From Viridibacterium sp035456105 (GTDB lineage: Bacteria; Pseudomonadota; Gammaproteobacteria; Burkholderiales; Rhodocyclaceae), in assembly GCA_035456105.1 (NCBI GenBank), contig DATIDV010000051.1, positions 62,001 through 126,000 of the forward strand: a stretch of 64,000 nt of DNA. Direction: 5' to 3'. Below are positions 24,541 through 33,041 of this stretch, piece after piece. The first letter of the stretch is position 1. The number at the start of each line of letters is the position of its first letter. Below the pieces are notes generated by a model. It saw only the letters and a program-made list of their open reading frames with translations. It was not told the DNA's origin and made no database searches. A program made the position numbers and the translations under genes.

Positions 24541-26253
24541 ATGAGAGCATTTTTGAAAACAAGAAAATTCGCGCCAGCCCTGGCCGTTACTGCAGCTCTG
24601 ATACTGGCCGCCTGCGGCGGCGGAAAAGACAGCTCCAGTGAGCAGGCACAGGCGCCTGTCGCGCCTGCCACCCCAGTCGATCCCGATCCAAGTGGCCTGG
24701 GCACCAATGCACTAGGTCAGTACGCCGATGCCCGTGGCTTCTATCCTGATGCAGCTGGCCGCTATCCGGACAGCCGTGGCATCTATCCGGATGCCACTGG
24801 CCACTACCCCACCGACGCCGAAGCCGGTCTCTTCGCCAACGACGCAGGCACTTTGCGCAGCTACAGCACACTGGGGGCAATTGACAAGGCGACCAACCCC
24901 TTCTTCAAGGTATTCGGTTCAAACGGGCGTAGCTGCGCAAGCTGCCACGTTCAGGCAGAAGGCTTCAGCATGACCACAAAGGGCCTGCAGGCTCGCTTCG
25001 ATGCCACAAACGGTACCGACCCCGTCTTCAGTCTCAACGACGGCGCCAATTCGCCAAACGCACCGGTCAGCACTCTCGCAGAGAAGCGTACCGCCTTCAG
25101 CATGTTGCTGAACAAAGGCGTCATTCGTGTCGGATTGCCCGTGCCGACCCTTACCAACGATGCGGTCCCGAAAGCAGCCGAGTTCACACTCTCCGCCATC
25201 GACGATCCATATGGTTATGCAAAGGCAACTGAATTGTCACTGTTCCGCCGCCCCCTGCCGAGCGCCAACCTGCGCTTCCTGGCAACGGTCATGTGGGATA
25301 GCCGCGAAACCGTGCGTATCCCGTACAACCCCGCATCGACGCGACCCACTGTCGAGTACTGCCTCAACATCAAGCAAGCAACGCCCTCGCCCTGTTTTGC
25401 TCCGTTCAGCGACGACCTGAAGACTCAGGCTCTCAATGCAACGACCGGGCATGCCCAGGCTGCTACAGCGTTGACCAGCGCGGAGCAGCAGGCGATTTTT
25501 GATTTTGAGATGAGCCTCTTTACCGCGCAGGAATATGACAATTCCGCCGGTTTCCTCACCTCGGCCAACAGCAAGGCAGGCGCCAAGGAGTTGACGACGA
25601 CCGACTACTACTTCGAGATCAACAGCGTAGCGGGCGATCCCAAGACGGGCTTGTTGCCACCCGTTACCAAATTGACCGTCATGCAGTTGTTTACGAATTG
25701 GCTGAGCAATGCTGGCACGAAGGACGCCACCGCAAAAGCAGCACGCGAATCCATTGCCCGCGGCGAGAAGATTTTCAATACACGAACCTTCACGATGGTG
25801 GACGTACAGGGGACAGGCACCAATCCGGTGACCGGGGCAACATGTACCAACTGCCACAGCACGCCTCAGGTCGGCAGCCTTTCCCAGGCCAACCTGTTCA
25901 ACATCGGCGTATCGGACGAGGCTAACCGTCCTGCGGATATGCCTCTATATACATTCAAGAAGACCGGCGGCTTCAATGCGAGCCCGGGCGACAAGAATGC
26001 CTTCAGCAAGATGCCGCTGGGCACTGAGATCAAAGTGACCGATCCTGGCTTTGCCCTGATAAGCGGCAAGTGGACAGATATTGGCCGTTTCAAAGTGCCA
26101 GCACTGCGGGGCTTGGCGGCACGCGCGCCCTATTTCCACGATGGGTCTGCCAAGACTATCGAGGACACCACGGTCTTCTATAACAAGCGTTTCAACATGA
26201 ACCTTACGGCTCAGGAAATGATTGATCTGAACGCATTCCTCAGGTCGCTGTAA
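24541..26253 (+). CDS. Lipoprotein di-heme cytochrome c (MauG/CcpA-like) with YPD repeats
   Basis: A 570-residue exported lipoprotein: the signal peptide ends at LILAAC and is followed by GGG. Residues ~60-95 hold about four seven-residue repeats of the form Y-P-D-x-x-G-x (YADARGF, YPDAAGR, YPDSRGI, YPDATGH). Two heme c motifs are visible, C132-ASCH and C435-TNCH. The C-terminal segment (APYFHDGSAKTIEDTTVFY) is typical of the MauG/bacterial cytochrome c peroxidase superfamily, so a peroxidase or oxidative-modification role in the periplasm is likely. ATG 24541 is chosen because it begins the signal peptide. Whether it belongs to the surrounding cluster is open. Confidence 0.82.
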   Translation: MRAFLKTRKFAPALAVTAALILAACGGGKDSSSEQAQAPVAPATPVDPDPSGLGTNALGQYADARGFYPDAAGRYPDSRGIYPDATGHYPTDAEAGLFANDAGTLRSYSTLGAIDKATNPFFKVFGSNGRSCASCHVQAEGFSMTTKGLQARFDATNGTDPVFSLNDGANSPNAPVSTLAEKRTAFSMLLNKGVIRVGLPVPTLTNDAVPKAAEFTLSAIDDPYGYAKATELSLFRRPLPSANLRFLATVMWDSRETVRIPYNPASTRPTVEYCLNIKQATPSPCFAPFSDDLKTQALNATTGHAQAATALTSAEQQAIFDFEMSLFTAQEYDNSAGFLTSANSKAGAKELTTTDYYFEINSVAGDPKTGLLPPVTKLTVMQLFTNWLSNAGTKDATAKAARESIARGEKIFNTRTFTMVDVQGTGTNPVTGATCTNCHSTPQVGSLSQANLFNIGVSDEANRPADMPLYTFKKTGGFNASPGDKNAFSKMPLGTEIKVTDPGFALISGKWTDIGRFKVPALRGLAARAPYFHDGSAKTIEDTTVFYNKRFNMNLTAQEMIDLNAFLRSL

Positions 26254-26282
26254 GAGGGCGCAGGCTCCGTCAAACAAATAGC

Positions 26283-26321
26283 GGAGCGTGGCTGCAGCAG
26301 ATTGCCGCACAGCCACGCTCC
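26283..26321 (+). terminator. Hairpin after the di-heme cytochrome gene
   Basis: A perfect 12-bp inverted repeat (26283-26294 and 26310-26321). No T run follows, so it may act as a Rho-independent-like or mRNA-stabilising hairpin. Confidence 0.5.
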
Positions 26322-26389
26322 AGTTTGAAGGCAAGCCTTGCGCCTGATTCTGACTGCTTCAGCAATCGATCTGCATTGAAAGTATGTAA

Positions 26390-27298
26390 ATGGATCAGAC
26401 CATCTCCTGGCCGACGAAGACGCGCGAATTCCAGAACCACCATTTCGACTCTACGGTGTGGAACAATTTCCGGTTTCGCAATGACGACATCATTATCTCT
26501 ACCTATGCAAAATCAGGGACGACATGGATGCAGCAGATCGTCGCCCAATTGATTTTCGGGGGCGACCCGAATGTCGACGTGGCGCAGCGTTCCCCCTGGC
26601 TTGACCTTCGATTCCCGGCCAAGGCCCTGAAGCTGTTCGCGCTGAATGCCCAAGCTCATCGCCGTTTCGTGAAAACGCACTTACCCATCGATGCACTGGT
26701 GTTCTCGCCCAAAGCGAAATACCTCTACATCGGGCGTGATGCGCGCGACGTCGTGTGGAGCATGTACAACCATCACGCCAACGCAAATGAGCGCTGGTAT
26801 CAGGATCTGAACGAGACCCCCGGCCTCGTCGGTCCGAAGATCGGGCCTCCTACTGCGGATATTCGCCAGTACTGGCGCGACTGGATGGACAAGGACGGTC
26901 ACCCCTGGTGGCCATTCTGGGAAAACGTACGCGGCTGGTGGGACGCACGTCACCTGCCCAACGTTAAGTTTGTCCATTTCGTCGACCTCAAGCGCGACAT
27001 GCCGCGAGCGATCCGCGAGATTGCGGACTTCCTGGAGATCAATGTCGACAACGCAACCTGGGATGCAATTCTCGAACACTGCTCCTTTGACTGGATGAAG
27101 CGCAATGCCAGTAAGCACGTTGGTGGCGGGGGCGAATGGCTGGCTGGCGGTGCTGAGACCTTCATCAACAAGGGTGTAAATGGGCGCTGGGCCGACACAC
27201 TCAGCGCAGCCGACATAGCCGAGTACGAAGCGCGCGCCGTTCAGGAACTCGGCGAAGAGTGTGCCCGTTGGCTCGCCTGCGGCGCGCAAGGCGCCTGA
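26390..27298 (+). CDS. PAPS-dependent sulfotransferase
   Basis: A 302-residue cytosolic-type sulfotransferase that transfers sulfate from PAPS to a hydroxyl or amine. The 5'-phosphosulfate loop TYAKSGTTWMQQ lies near residues 39-50, the catalytic His97 is in KTHLP (the classical KTHLP motif), the 3'-phosphate segment is GRDARDVVWSMYNH, and a C-terminal KGVNGRW corresponds to RKGxxGDW. All needed residues are present. The next gene makes PAPS, so the pair is a sulfation cassette. Its position between NRPS-type and export genes suggests that the cluster product, or a precursor, is sulfated. The acceptor is unknown. Confidence 0.93.
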   Translation: MDQTISWPTKTREFQNHHFDSTVWNNFRFRNDDIIISTYAKSGTTWMQQIVAQLIFGGDPNVDVAQRSPWLDLRFPAKALKLFALNAQAHRRFVKTHLPIDALVFSPKAKYLYIGRDARDVVWSMYNHHANANERWYQDLNETPGLVGPKIGPPTADIRQYWRDWMDKDGHPWWPFWENVRGWWDARHLPNVKFVHFVDLKRDMPRAIREIADFLEINVDNATWDAILEHCSFDWMKRNASKHVGGGGEWLAGGAETFINKGVNGRWADTLSAADIAEYEARAVQELGEECARWLACGAQGA

Positions 27299-27422
27299 TT
27301 CCTGCCACCAGGCACAACTCGACTGTCACCACGAATGCCGGCCTTGCCGTCATCCCGGTAGCACCGCAGATCTTGCAGAGAAACCGCGCAGCACGGATGC
27401 GCAAACAATCAGGCGAACCACC

Positions 27423-27983
27423 ATGCAAAACTCAGGCAGTCACGCATCTCGTCCACCACCCATCTCTCCTCGCACAGTGTGGCTCACTGGACTCAGCGGC
27501 GCAGGAAAGTCGACGCTGGCCTCCGGCCTTGGTGCACAACTCAAGGAAGCGGGTCATGCCTGTTACGTGCTCGACGGCGATGTGCTGCGAACTGGCCTGT
27601 GTCGCGATCTCGGCTTTTCGGCGGAAGATCGCTCAGAGAACATCCGCCGAGTCGCAGAAGTTGCACGTCTGATGAACGAGGCAGGCATTATCGTCGTCGC
27701 GGCCTTGATCTCTCCCTACCAGACAGACCGGCAGATGGCGCGCAACATAATCAGTACGGAGCGCTTCGTCGAGGCCTACATCAGCACGCCAATCTCCGTA
27801 TGCGAGGCACGCGATCCGAAGGGACTTTATCGCCGCGCGCACGCGGGCGAATTGCAAGGCTTCACCGGCGTATCAGCACCTTATGAGCCGCCCGAGCATC
27901 CAGAGGTGACAATCAACACGGCACAGCTTGCGCCAGCACAGTGTCTCGCTGAATTGATGCGAAGCGTCCTTGGCCAGATGTAG
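27423..27983 (+). CDS. cysC: Adenylylsulfate (APS) kinase
   Basis: A 186-residue kinase that phosphorylates APS to PAPS. The P-loop is GLSGAGKST, followed by the DGD segment (VLDGDVLRTGLC), the RSENIRR stretch, and LISPYQTDR, where the family has the FISP serine. The substrate region FTGVSAPYEPPEHPE is canonical. The ATG at 27423 begins the family-typical N-terminus. It lies 124 bases after the sulfotransferase and without ATP sulfurylase genes, so it probably boosts PAPS for that enzyme rather than serving cysteine synthesis. Confidence 0.94.
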   Translation: MQNSGSHASRPPPISPRTVWLTGLSGAGKSTLASGLGAQLKEAGHACYVLDGDVLRTGLCRDLGFSAEDRSENIRRVAEVARLMNEAGIIVVAALISPYQTDRQMARNIISTERFVEAYISTPISVCEARDPKGLYRRAHAGELQGFTGVSAPYEPPEHPEVTINTAQLAPAQCLAELMRSVLGQM

Positions 27984-27995
27984 ACTTCGCGGCAC

Positions 27996-28029
27996 GTAAA
28001 AAAGCCGACACGCATGTCGGCTTTTTTAC
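27996..28029. terminator. Bidirectional terminator between cysC and yceI
   Basis: A perfect 15-bp stem (27996-28010 and 28015-28029) with a 4-base loop; A and T runs on both sides make it work in both directions between the convergent genes. Confidence 0.92.
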
Positions 28030-28046
28030 GCGCATACGAGACGCAA

Positions 28047-28616
28047 TCAATCCTTGAATGCCTGAACAGTGAACGTCAGGGACACTTCGTCGGCGACGAT
28101 CGGAATCTGCTTCGCAATATTGAAGTCGGAGCGCTTGATCTTGGCTGTCGCGTTAGCGCCGATACCTTCGCGACGCTTCTGCACCGGATGCGGGCCCGCC
28201 ACGAATGATGTGACCAGCAGCGTCACGGGCTTGGTAATTCCCTTGACCGTCAGATCGCCGTCAATGCTCACCAGCTTGTCACCCTCGAATTTTACGCCGG
28301 TGGACTTGTAGGTAATGGTCGGGTACTTGGCCGTGTCGAACATATCTTCCGCCTGCATCTGCTGGGCGAACAACGGATAGCCGGTATTGATGGATTTGGC
28401 GTCGATCGTCACATCGACCGAACCTGTTTTCGCAGCCTTGTCATAAATGATCTTGCCTGTCGTCTGATCAAAGCGATGCTGTTGGTATGTCCATCCCAAA
28501 TGGTCATATCCAAAACGCGCAGCGCTGTGCGTCGGGTCGATCGAATAACTTTCGGGCGCAGCCACTGCGCTAGCGGCGATGACGCCACCTACAAATGCAA
28601 AAACAATTCTCTTCAT
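28047..28616 (-). CDS. YceI-family periplasmic lipid-binding protein
   Basis: A 189-residue exported protein with a signal peptide (MKRIVFAFVGGVIAASAVAA) and the YceI lipocalin-like barrel. Characteristic features are YSIDPTHSAARFGYDHLG, the DVTIDAKSINTGYP stretch and GDLTVKGITKPVTL. The family binds polyprenoid or amphiphilic molecules in the periplasm. It is the last gene of a three-gene run on the minus strand: cytochrome b561, YceI-like, YceI, with a 92-base gap before this one. The set is often seen together and is thought to link quinone-type lipids with redox; a cluster role is unproven. Confidence 0.9.
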   Translation of the reverse strand: MKRIVFAFVGGVIAASAVAAPESYSIDPTHSAARFGYDHLGWTYQQHRFDQTTGKIIYDKAAKTGSVDVTIDAKSINTGYPLFAQQMQAEDMFDTAKYPTITYKSTGVKFEGDKLVSIDGDLTVKGITKPVTLLVTSFVAGPHPVQKRREGIGANATAKIKRSDFNIAKQIPIVADEVSLTFTVQAFKD

Positions 28617-28708
28617 GTCTCGTATCTCCGTTTTGATGTAATTCCGGGTGTGATTTCGTACGCTGCGACTGCCCGGTGAGTGTTTTACTACAGGGTGAAT
28701 CCTTCGTC

Positions 28709-29287
28709 CTACCTGGACGGGGTGGCGCTGGCCACTAACCGAACCTTGATCTGGATGTCATTCGCCACCGTCCCAAAATCAGCCCACATGCCTTCGCCAA
28801 TTTTGAAATCCGCGCGGTTGATCGAAAAGCTGCCTTCAAACACGCTATTCCCTCCTTCCTGACTCAGACTGATCGGAGCAACGATGTCCTGAGTCCGGCC
28901 TTTCATGCTGAGTTTTCCCTGGACTTCGAAACGATTGCCACTGAGTGGCTTGATCACAGTCGAGACAAAACTTGCACGCGGAAACTCCTTGGTGTTGAAC
29001 CACAGCTTGCCACGAACCTCTTCGTCTGCATCTGTCGCGCCCGTGTCTATGCTGCCCAGATCAATGTCAAACATCGCACTGGTGGCAGCAGGCTTTGCCG
29101 GATCAAATGCTAAACGACTGACATAGCGGGAAAAGCTGCCTTCCATCGGAACGTTCATTTGTCTGTAGATGAACTTGATGGAACTCTTCTCGGGGATGAT
29201 GCGGTTGAGTTCTGCTCCCGCGAGCCTGCCCGCACCACAAAGCAGTACCGCCGTCAGTATCAGGCCGAAAAAGGATCTATTTCTCAT
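28709..29287 (-). CDS. Second YceI-like periplasmic protein
   Basis: A 192-residue exported protein: signal peptide MRNRSFFGLILTAVLLCGAG..AGA, then a divergent YceI barrel (IIPEKSSIKFIYRQMNVPMEGSF, WFNTKEFPRASFVS, GKLSMKGRTQDIVAPI). It starts with an ATG that overlaps the stop of the cytochrome b561 gene (ATGA), which fixes the start and shows translational coupling. It differs clearly from the first YceI protein, so the two probably bind different ligands. Confidence 0.87.
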   Translation of the reverse strand: MRNRSFFGLILTAVLLCGAGRLAGAELNRIIPEKSSIKFIYRQMNVPMEGSFSRYVSRLAFDPAKPAATSAMFDIDLGSIDTGATDADEEVRGKLWFNTKEFPRASFVSTVIKPLSGNRFEVQGKLSMKGRTQDIVAPISLSQEGGNSVFEGSFSINRADFKIGEGMWADFGTVANDIQIKVRLVASATPSR

Positions 29288-29853
29288 GAAGGCTCTCTCG
29301 GGGGGCGTACGCGAAGACACGGCAGCATCCGCGCAAGAACATCGTCGCGGTCAATAAAATGATGTTTCAACGCCGCTGCCGCGTGACCGACCACAATTGC
29401 CGCCATGCTGAAATTCAGAGTGACATGTAGCCACTGAAGATTGCGGCCGAGCGCAGCGTCACGCGTCACAAGGTCAGGCAATTGCCAGAGTCCGAAGTAG
29501 ACCGTTGACACACCCTTGGCCGAGCTCATCAACCAACCCGAGATGGGAATTGCAAACATCAGCACATAGAAAATTCGGTGCGCCCACTCTGCCAGCTTCA
29601 TCTGCAGGGAATACCCGGCGGGTCGGCGCGTGGCAGGTGTAGTCAGCCTTAGCGCAAGGCGCAGCCCCGCGAAAAGGAAGAGGCTTACCCCGATCCACTT
29701 GTGCCAGGAGTAATAACGCAATTTGTCAGGCGACAAAGACAGCTCGACCATGTACAGGCCTAGACAAAAAGTCGTCGCTATCGCTAGCCCCATCAGCCAG
29801 TGGAGGGCAATTGAAGAGGGGCTGTAGGTTCGTGATGAAAATGGATACGTCAT
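29284..29853 (-). CDS. Cytochrome b561 family membrane protein
   Basis: A 189-residue inner-membrane protein with four predicted transmembrane helices (around residues 15-35, 48-66, 88-108 and 144-162). The heme-ligand histidines are placed as in prokaryotic cytochrome b561 (SIALHWLMG, YYSWHKWIG, WAHRIFY, LHVTLNFSMAAIVVGHAAAAL). It would pass electrons between quinol and a periplasmic partner, such as the YceI proteins encoded downstream in the same operon. Confidence 0.9.
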   Translation of the reverse strand: MTYPFSSRTYSPSSIALHWLMGLAIATTFCLGLYMVELSLSPDKLRYYSWHKWIGVSLFLFAGLRLALRLTTPATRRPAGYSLQMKLAEWAHRIFYVLMFAIPISGWLMSSAKGVSTVYFGLWQLPDLVTRDAALGRNLQWLHVTLNFSMAAIVVGHAAAALKHHFIDRDDVLARMLPCLRVRPPREPS

Positions 29854-30034
29854 GCCTTGAGTTCAAATAAGAGGAAGCTCTGGCCGAGGCGCCACCGTGA
29901 ACGACGTTCAGGCTGAGCCTCCAACAATGCCGGAGATTATATAGTTTCCCATCGCATCAGCATGTTTCAGACGCCCTCAATTTGAATCGACATGATTGGC
30001 GTGTTCATCAGTTCTGAGCGTGGGCCTCAGGCAC

Positions 30035-31348
30035 CTACCTGCCGAGACCGGGCCGCATGAGGTACTCCACTGCCTGCAGCGCAAGCTCCTCATTGCCAGG
30101 TTCCCTGAGACCTCGCAGCCAGAGGTGCATCTTCCCTGACTGCGAGGCCTGAAACGCGAACTTGCAGAGTGCACCAAGACCATAGGGGATGCCGGCAACA
30201 AACGCCCGACTCTCCAAGCCCAGCATGCGTGGAAACTCTTCCGGCGTTACATCCATGACCACCTTGCCGAATTTCAGCGTGGTGCCCGCTGGTAGCGATG
30301 GATAGCGCTCAGCGAATCCAGCGCCAACCTCGGAGATCGGAATCATCCCGAACTGCGACATCAACAGGAAAAGATCGCGATGCAGGGCCTGCACACACTC
30401 GGTCAGGCTCCGCTGATTTGCGACGCTCAGAAAGCACGGCATGGTCGTCGCCAGATGTCCCATCAGTTGTGCGGTACCCGCAACGGAGCGGTTGGAAAAT
30501 GTGGAAGTGAAGAACAGCCCCTGTGCCCCCCGTGCCCGAGCAATGCCGATACTCGTCATTGCCATCAGCACCGTTGGAATACTGACCTTTGCGAGGCTCG
30601 CCATCCTGCGGACATCGCACGCAAGATCCGCAGGGAATTCGCGGTCGAGCAGAAAAGACTCTTTCGTTCGAGGCAAGAAATACAGTTGCTCCACCCCGCC
30701 GCTATCACTCAGTTGCCTGTGCAGGCGCTCTTGCAGGCGATGCAACCGCTCACCGTATTCAGCGCTGTGCGTCCACGCGACCTGACTCGCTACGAATGCA
30801 GACAACCCGTACTCGATTGGCGGCAGATCCGTATCCCTGTGAGCAAGCTGCGCCTCGTACAACTCGCTGAGATCCCTCATCAGGATCGAAACAGACTGAC
30901 CGTCAGCAATCAGCTCGGCGACGGAAATAACAATAACGGTCTCATTATTGGCAACGCTGAAAATTGAAACCCGTGCCAGAGGATACGCATCTGCTGCGAA
31001 GCCCACGTTTACCGCAGCGCGAACTTGCGCTTTGACAGCCTCATCCGTTGCCTCGTAAGCACGCAGATCGATTTGCTGCAATCGCAAATCAGCAGTGGCC
31101 TCTACGCGACGCGTGAAGACCCCAGTATGGTCCGCTTCAAAACGGGTTCTCAGGGCTTCATGGCGCAGCGCAAGTTGTTGCAGTGCATCCTCGAGCAAAG
31201 CCGGGTTCAGGACACCGGCAAGAACACTGAATCTATTTATGTTCGGCCCGCATGTGCTTTGCCGACGCTGCAAATCACGACCTTCGTAGGAGGACACGGG
31301 ACGTACGTCACCGAAGCTGAAACCGGAATCTGACACCACCCTAAACAT
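30035..31348 (-). CDS. Free-standing condensation-domain-like protein with altered active site
   Basis: The 437-residue protein has the length and overall pattern of an NRPS condensation domain: an RHEALRTRF motif (C2), a C3-like strand, a YGLSAFVASQ segment and a C-terminal half with matching hydrophobic periodicity. The catalytic HHxxxDG motif is changed: it reads AELIADG, so both His are lost and Glu145 takes the place of the second (catalytic) one. Asp149-Gly150 are kept. It may bind carrier-linked substrates without the usual His, use Glu as base, or act as a scaffold. The start is set at the second ATG, where AGGGA is well spaced. It is encoded opposite to the NRPS genes. Confidence 0.75.
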   Translation of the reverse strand: MFRVVSDSGFSFGDVRPVSSYEGRDLQRRQSTCGPNINRFSVLAGVLNPALLEDALQQLALRHEALRTRFEADHTGVFTRRVEATADLRLQQIDLRAYEATDEAVKAQVRAAVNVGFAADAYPLARVSIFSVANNETVIVISVAELIADGQSVSILMRDLSELYEAQLAHRDTDLPPIEYGLSAFVASQVAWTHSAEYGERLHRLQERLHRQLSDSGGVEQLYFLPRTKESFLLDREFPADLACDVRRMASLAKVSIPTVLMAMTSIGIARARGAQGLFFTSTFSNRSVAGTAQLMGHLATTMPCFLSVANQRSLTECVQALHRDLFLLMSQFGMIPISEVGAGFAERYPSLPAGTTLKFGKVVMDVTPEEFPRMLGLESRAFVAGIPYGLGALCKFAFQASQSGKMHLWLRGLREPGNEELALQAVEYLMRPGLGR

Positions 31349-31807
31349 ACGACGCATCCCTGCACGATGTGATCGGAACCATCTGTTTCAAGAGCTTCTC
31401 CCCGTTTTCGCCCCTTATCTGGCCAACATATGGCTATCGAGGTCTCATTTCCGTATCCGGCGGGCACGCAGTGAGCAGCATTCCCGAAAGGCATGGAGTA
31501 TTACCTCTCGCATCTGCGCAAAGAGGGCCGTTCAGCGGAACTCGTTTACTGTGCCACTGAGCGGCAAGTTATGGCGCCGAGGATCTGAAGGCTGGATCCG
31601 CCGCAAGAGTAGCCGTTGCAAAACAAGACCAGCGGGATCGAACGGCTTTTCCGCTCAAAAAACGCCTTGGCCTTGCCCGTTTCCGCCATTATTTATGACA
31701 TCATCCACCCAGAATTTTTTCGCGCACCTGAAGCGAAGGAAACAGGAAGCCGGCCTTTCTTCGCGCCTCTTGCCTCCTCCTTTCGCAGCATCCAAGGAAG
31801 GCCAACT
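31349..31807. other. Divergent promoter region
   Basis: About 460 bases between the condensation-like gene (left, minus) and the next gene (right, plus). No gene is supported; an in-frame extension of the right-hand gene starting with TTG at 31616 lacks a good ribosome site and family-like sequence. Promoters for both genes must lie here, but I could not pick out clear boxes. Confidence 0.4.
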
Positions 31808-32911
31808 ATGACAGCCAAGCGACTACCTCTTGCCGAATCACCGATTCGTGGCTACATGCTATACAGCTACCACTTGTCCGTCACGCTGTCGCATGTTGAT
31901 ATCTGGCCGTGGTTCTTCAGCAACTTCGTACAGCTGCAATGCAATGCCGCACAGCTCGCGCTATCCGACTTTCTTAGTGGCAGTCGAATGGCCAAGGGCG
32001 AGATTCATTTCACGGAAGGCACTTCCCCATTCAATCCGTGGTTAGCAGACAGCTCCGTACTCGATGCCGAAACCATGGAAGGCATGGGCGGCTCCATCTC
32101 CGAATACATCGTCGACAAGCTCAGACAGGATATCCACGTCGAGACCTATGTCGATGAGTTCTATATTCCCACCCTGTTCAATGGCGGTACGACCCATTTC
32201 GGACACAGGCTGCTGGTATTCGGTTACGACGATCAACGACGCACCTTCAACATCATCGGCTTTGACAAGAACTCCCAGTACAAAGAATTGGAGTGCAGCT
32301 ACGCAGAGCTCGACGAAGCGTTCTTTGGAAGGTCACCACAAATTCCAGAACGTACGCGCCTGCATAAACCGCGTCCGGATGCACGATCGCCCGCCGTCTT
32401 TGACAAGAAAAGATTCCTTGCCATCCTCGGTGAGTATCTGACATCGACGAACACCCTGCTCAATCCGGATCTGAGAGGGGACCTAAAGCCTGAAAGCGAG
32501 CTGTGGTATGGGCTCAAGGTGTACGACTTCCTGGGGGAGTACCTGACGCGCTGGTCCGCCAGGCGTGCAGTGGGAGGTCCTCCGGGTATCGACTTCCGGG
32601 GCTTCCACATTCTCTGGGAGCACAAGAAATGCATGGCTCAGCGATTGAAATGGCTGGCCGAACGGGGCGTGCCAATCTCGCCTGACATGCGAGATCGGTT
32701 TGGTCAGGTGCAGGCGATGGTCGAGGCAGCGCGCAACCGCGTCGTCATGTGTCGTCGCGGCCTCCTTGCCGCTGGCAAGGGCCGGCTATTGGAGATTCCA
32801 AAGCAACTGGATGTTGCGCGCCGCATTGAAACCGAGGTTATGGAAGAACTCGCTTTTATCATCGGCAGGCACGACGCGGACCTGATTGGCGCAACACCTG
32901 CACGGGTATAA
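31808..32911 (+). CDS. Unrecognised cluster protein, possibly BtrH-like
   Basis: A 367-residue soluble protein with no signal peptide. I do not recognise it firmly. The N-terminal ~185 residues contain a Cys near LQLQCNAAQLALSDF and a His in THFGHRLLVFGYDD, followed by FNIIGFDKNSQYKELECSY. This Cys...His plus GYD arrangement resembles the papain-like fold of BtrH-type acyltransferases that accompany NRPS or carrier-protein systems. The C-terminal half is helical and charged. A function in transfer of an acyl group from a carrier is possible. ATG 31808 is preceded by AAGGAAGG. Confidence 0.65.
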   Translation: MTAKRLPLAESPIRGYMLYSYHLSVTLSHVDIWPWFFSNFVQLQCNAAQLALSDFLSGSRMAKGEIHFTEGTSPFNPWLADSSVLDAETMEGMGGSISEYIVDKLRQDIHVETYVDEFYIPTLFNGGTTHFGHRLLVFGYDDQRRTFNIIGFDKNSQYKELECSYAELDEAFFGRSPQIPERTRLHKPRPDARSPAVFDKKRFLAILGEYLTSTNTLLNPDLRGDLKPESELWYGLKVYDFLGEYLTRWSARRAVGGPPGIDFRGFHILWEHKKCMAQRLKWLAERGVPISPDMRDRFGQVQAMVEAARNRVVMCRRGLLAAGKGRLLEIPKQLDVARRIETEVMEELAFIIGRHDADLIGATPARV

Positions 32912-33041
32912 TCCCCCGTCAAAAATTGATGTCGTCTCACGCGCTCACCTGCGCTTACGTCGCGATTCGACACGTCAGAAAATCGGCTTCGGCCTTACAA
33001 GCGGCACATAACAATAAATTTCAGAGCGAGCGGGAGACACC

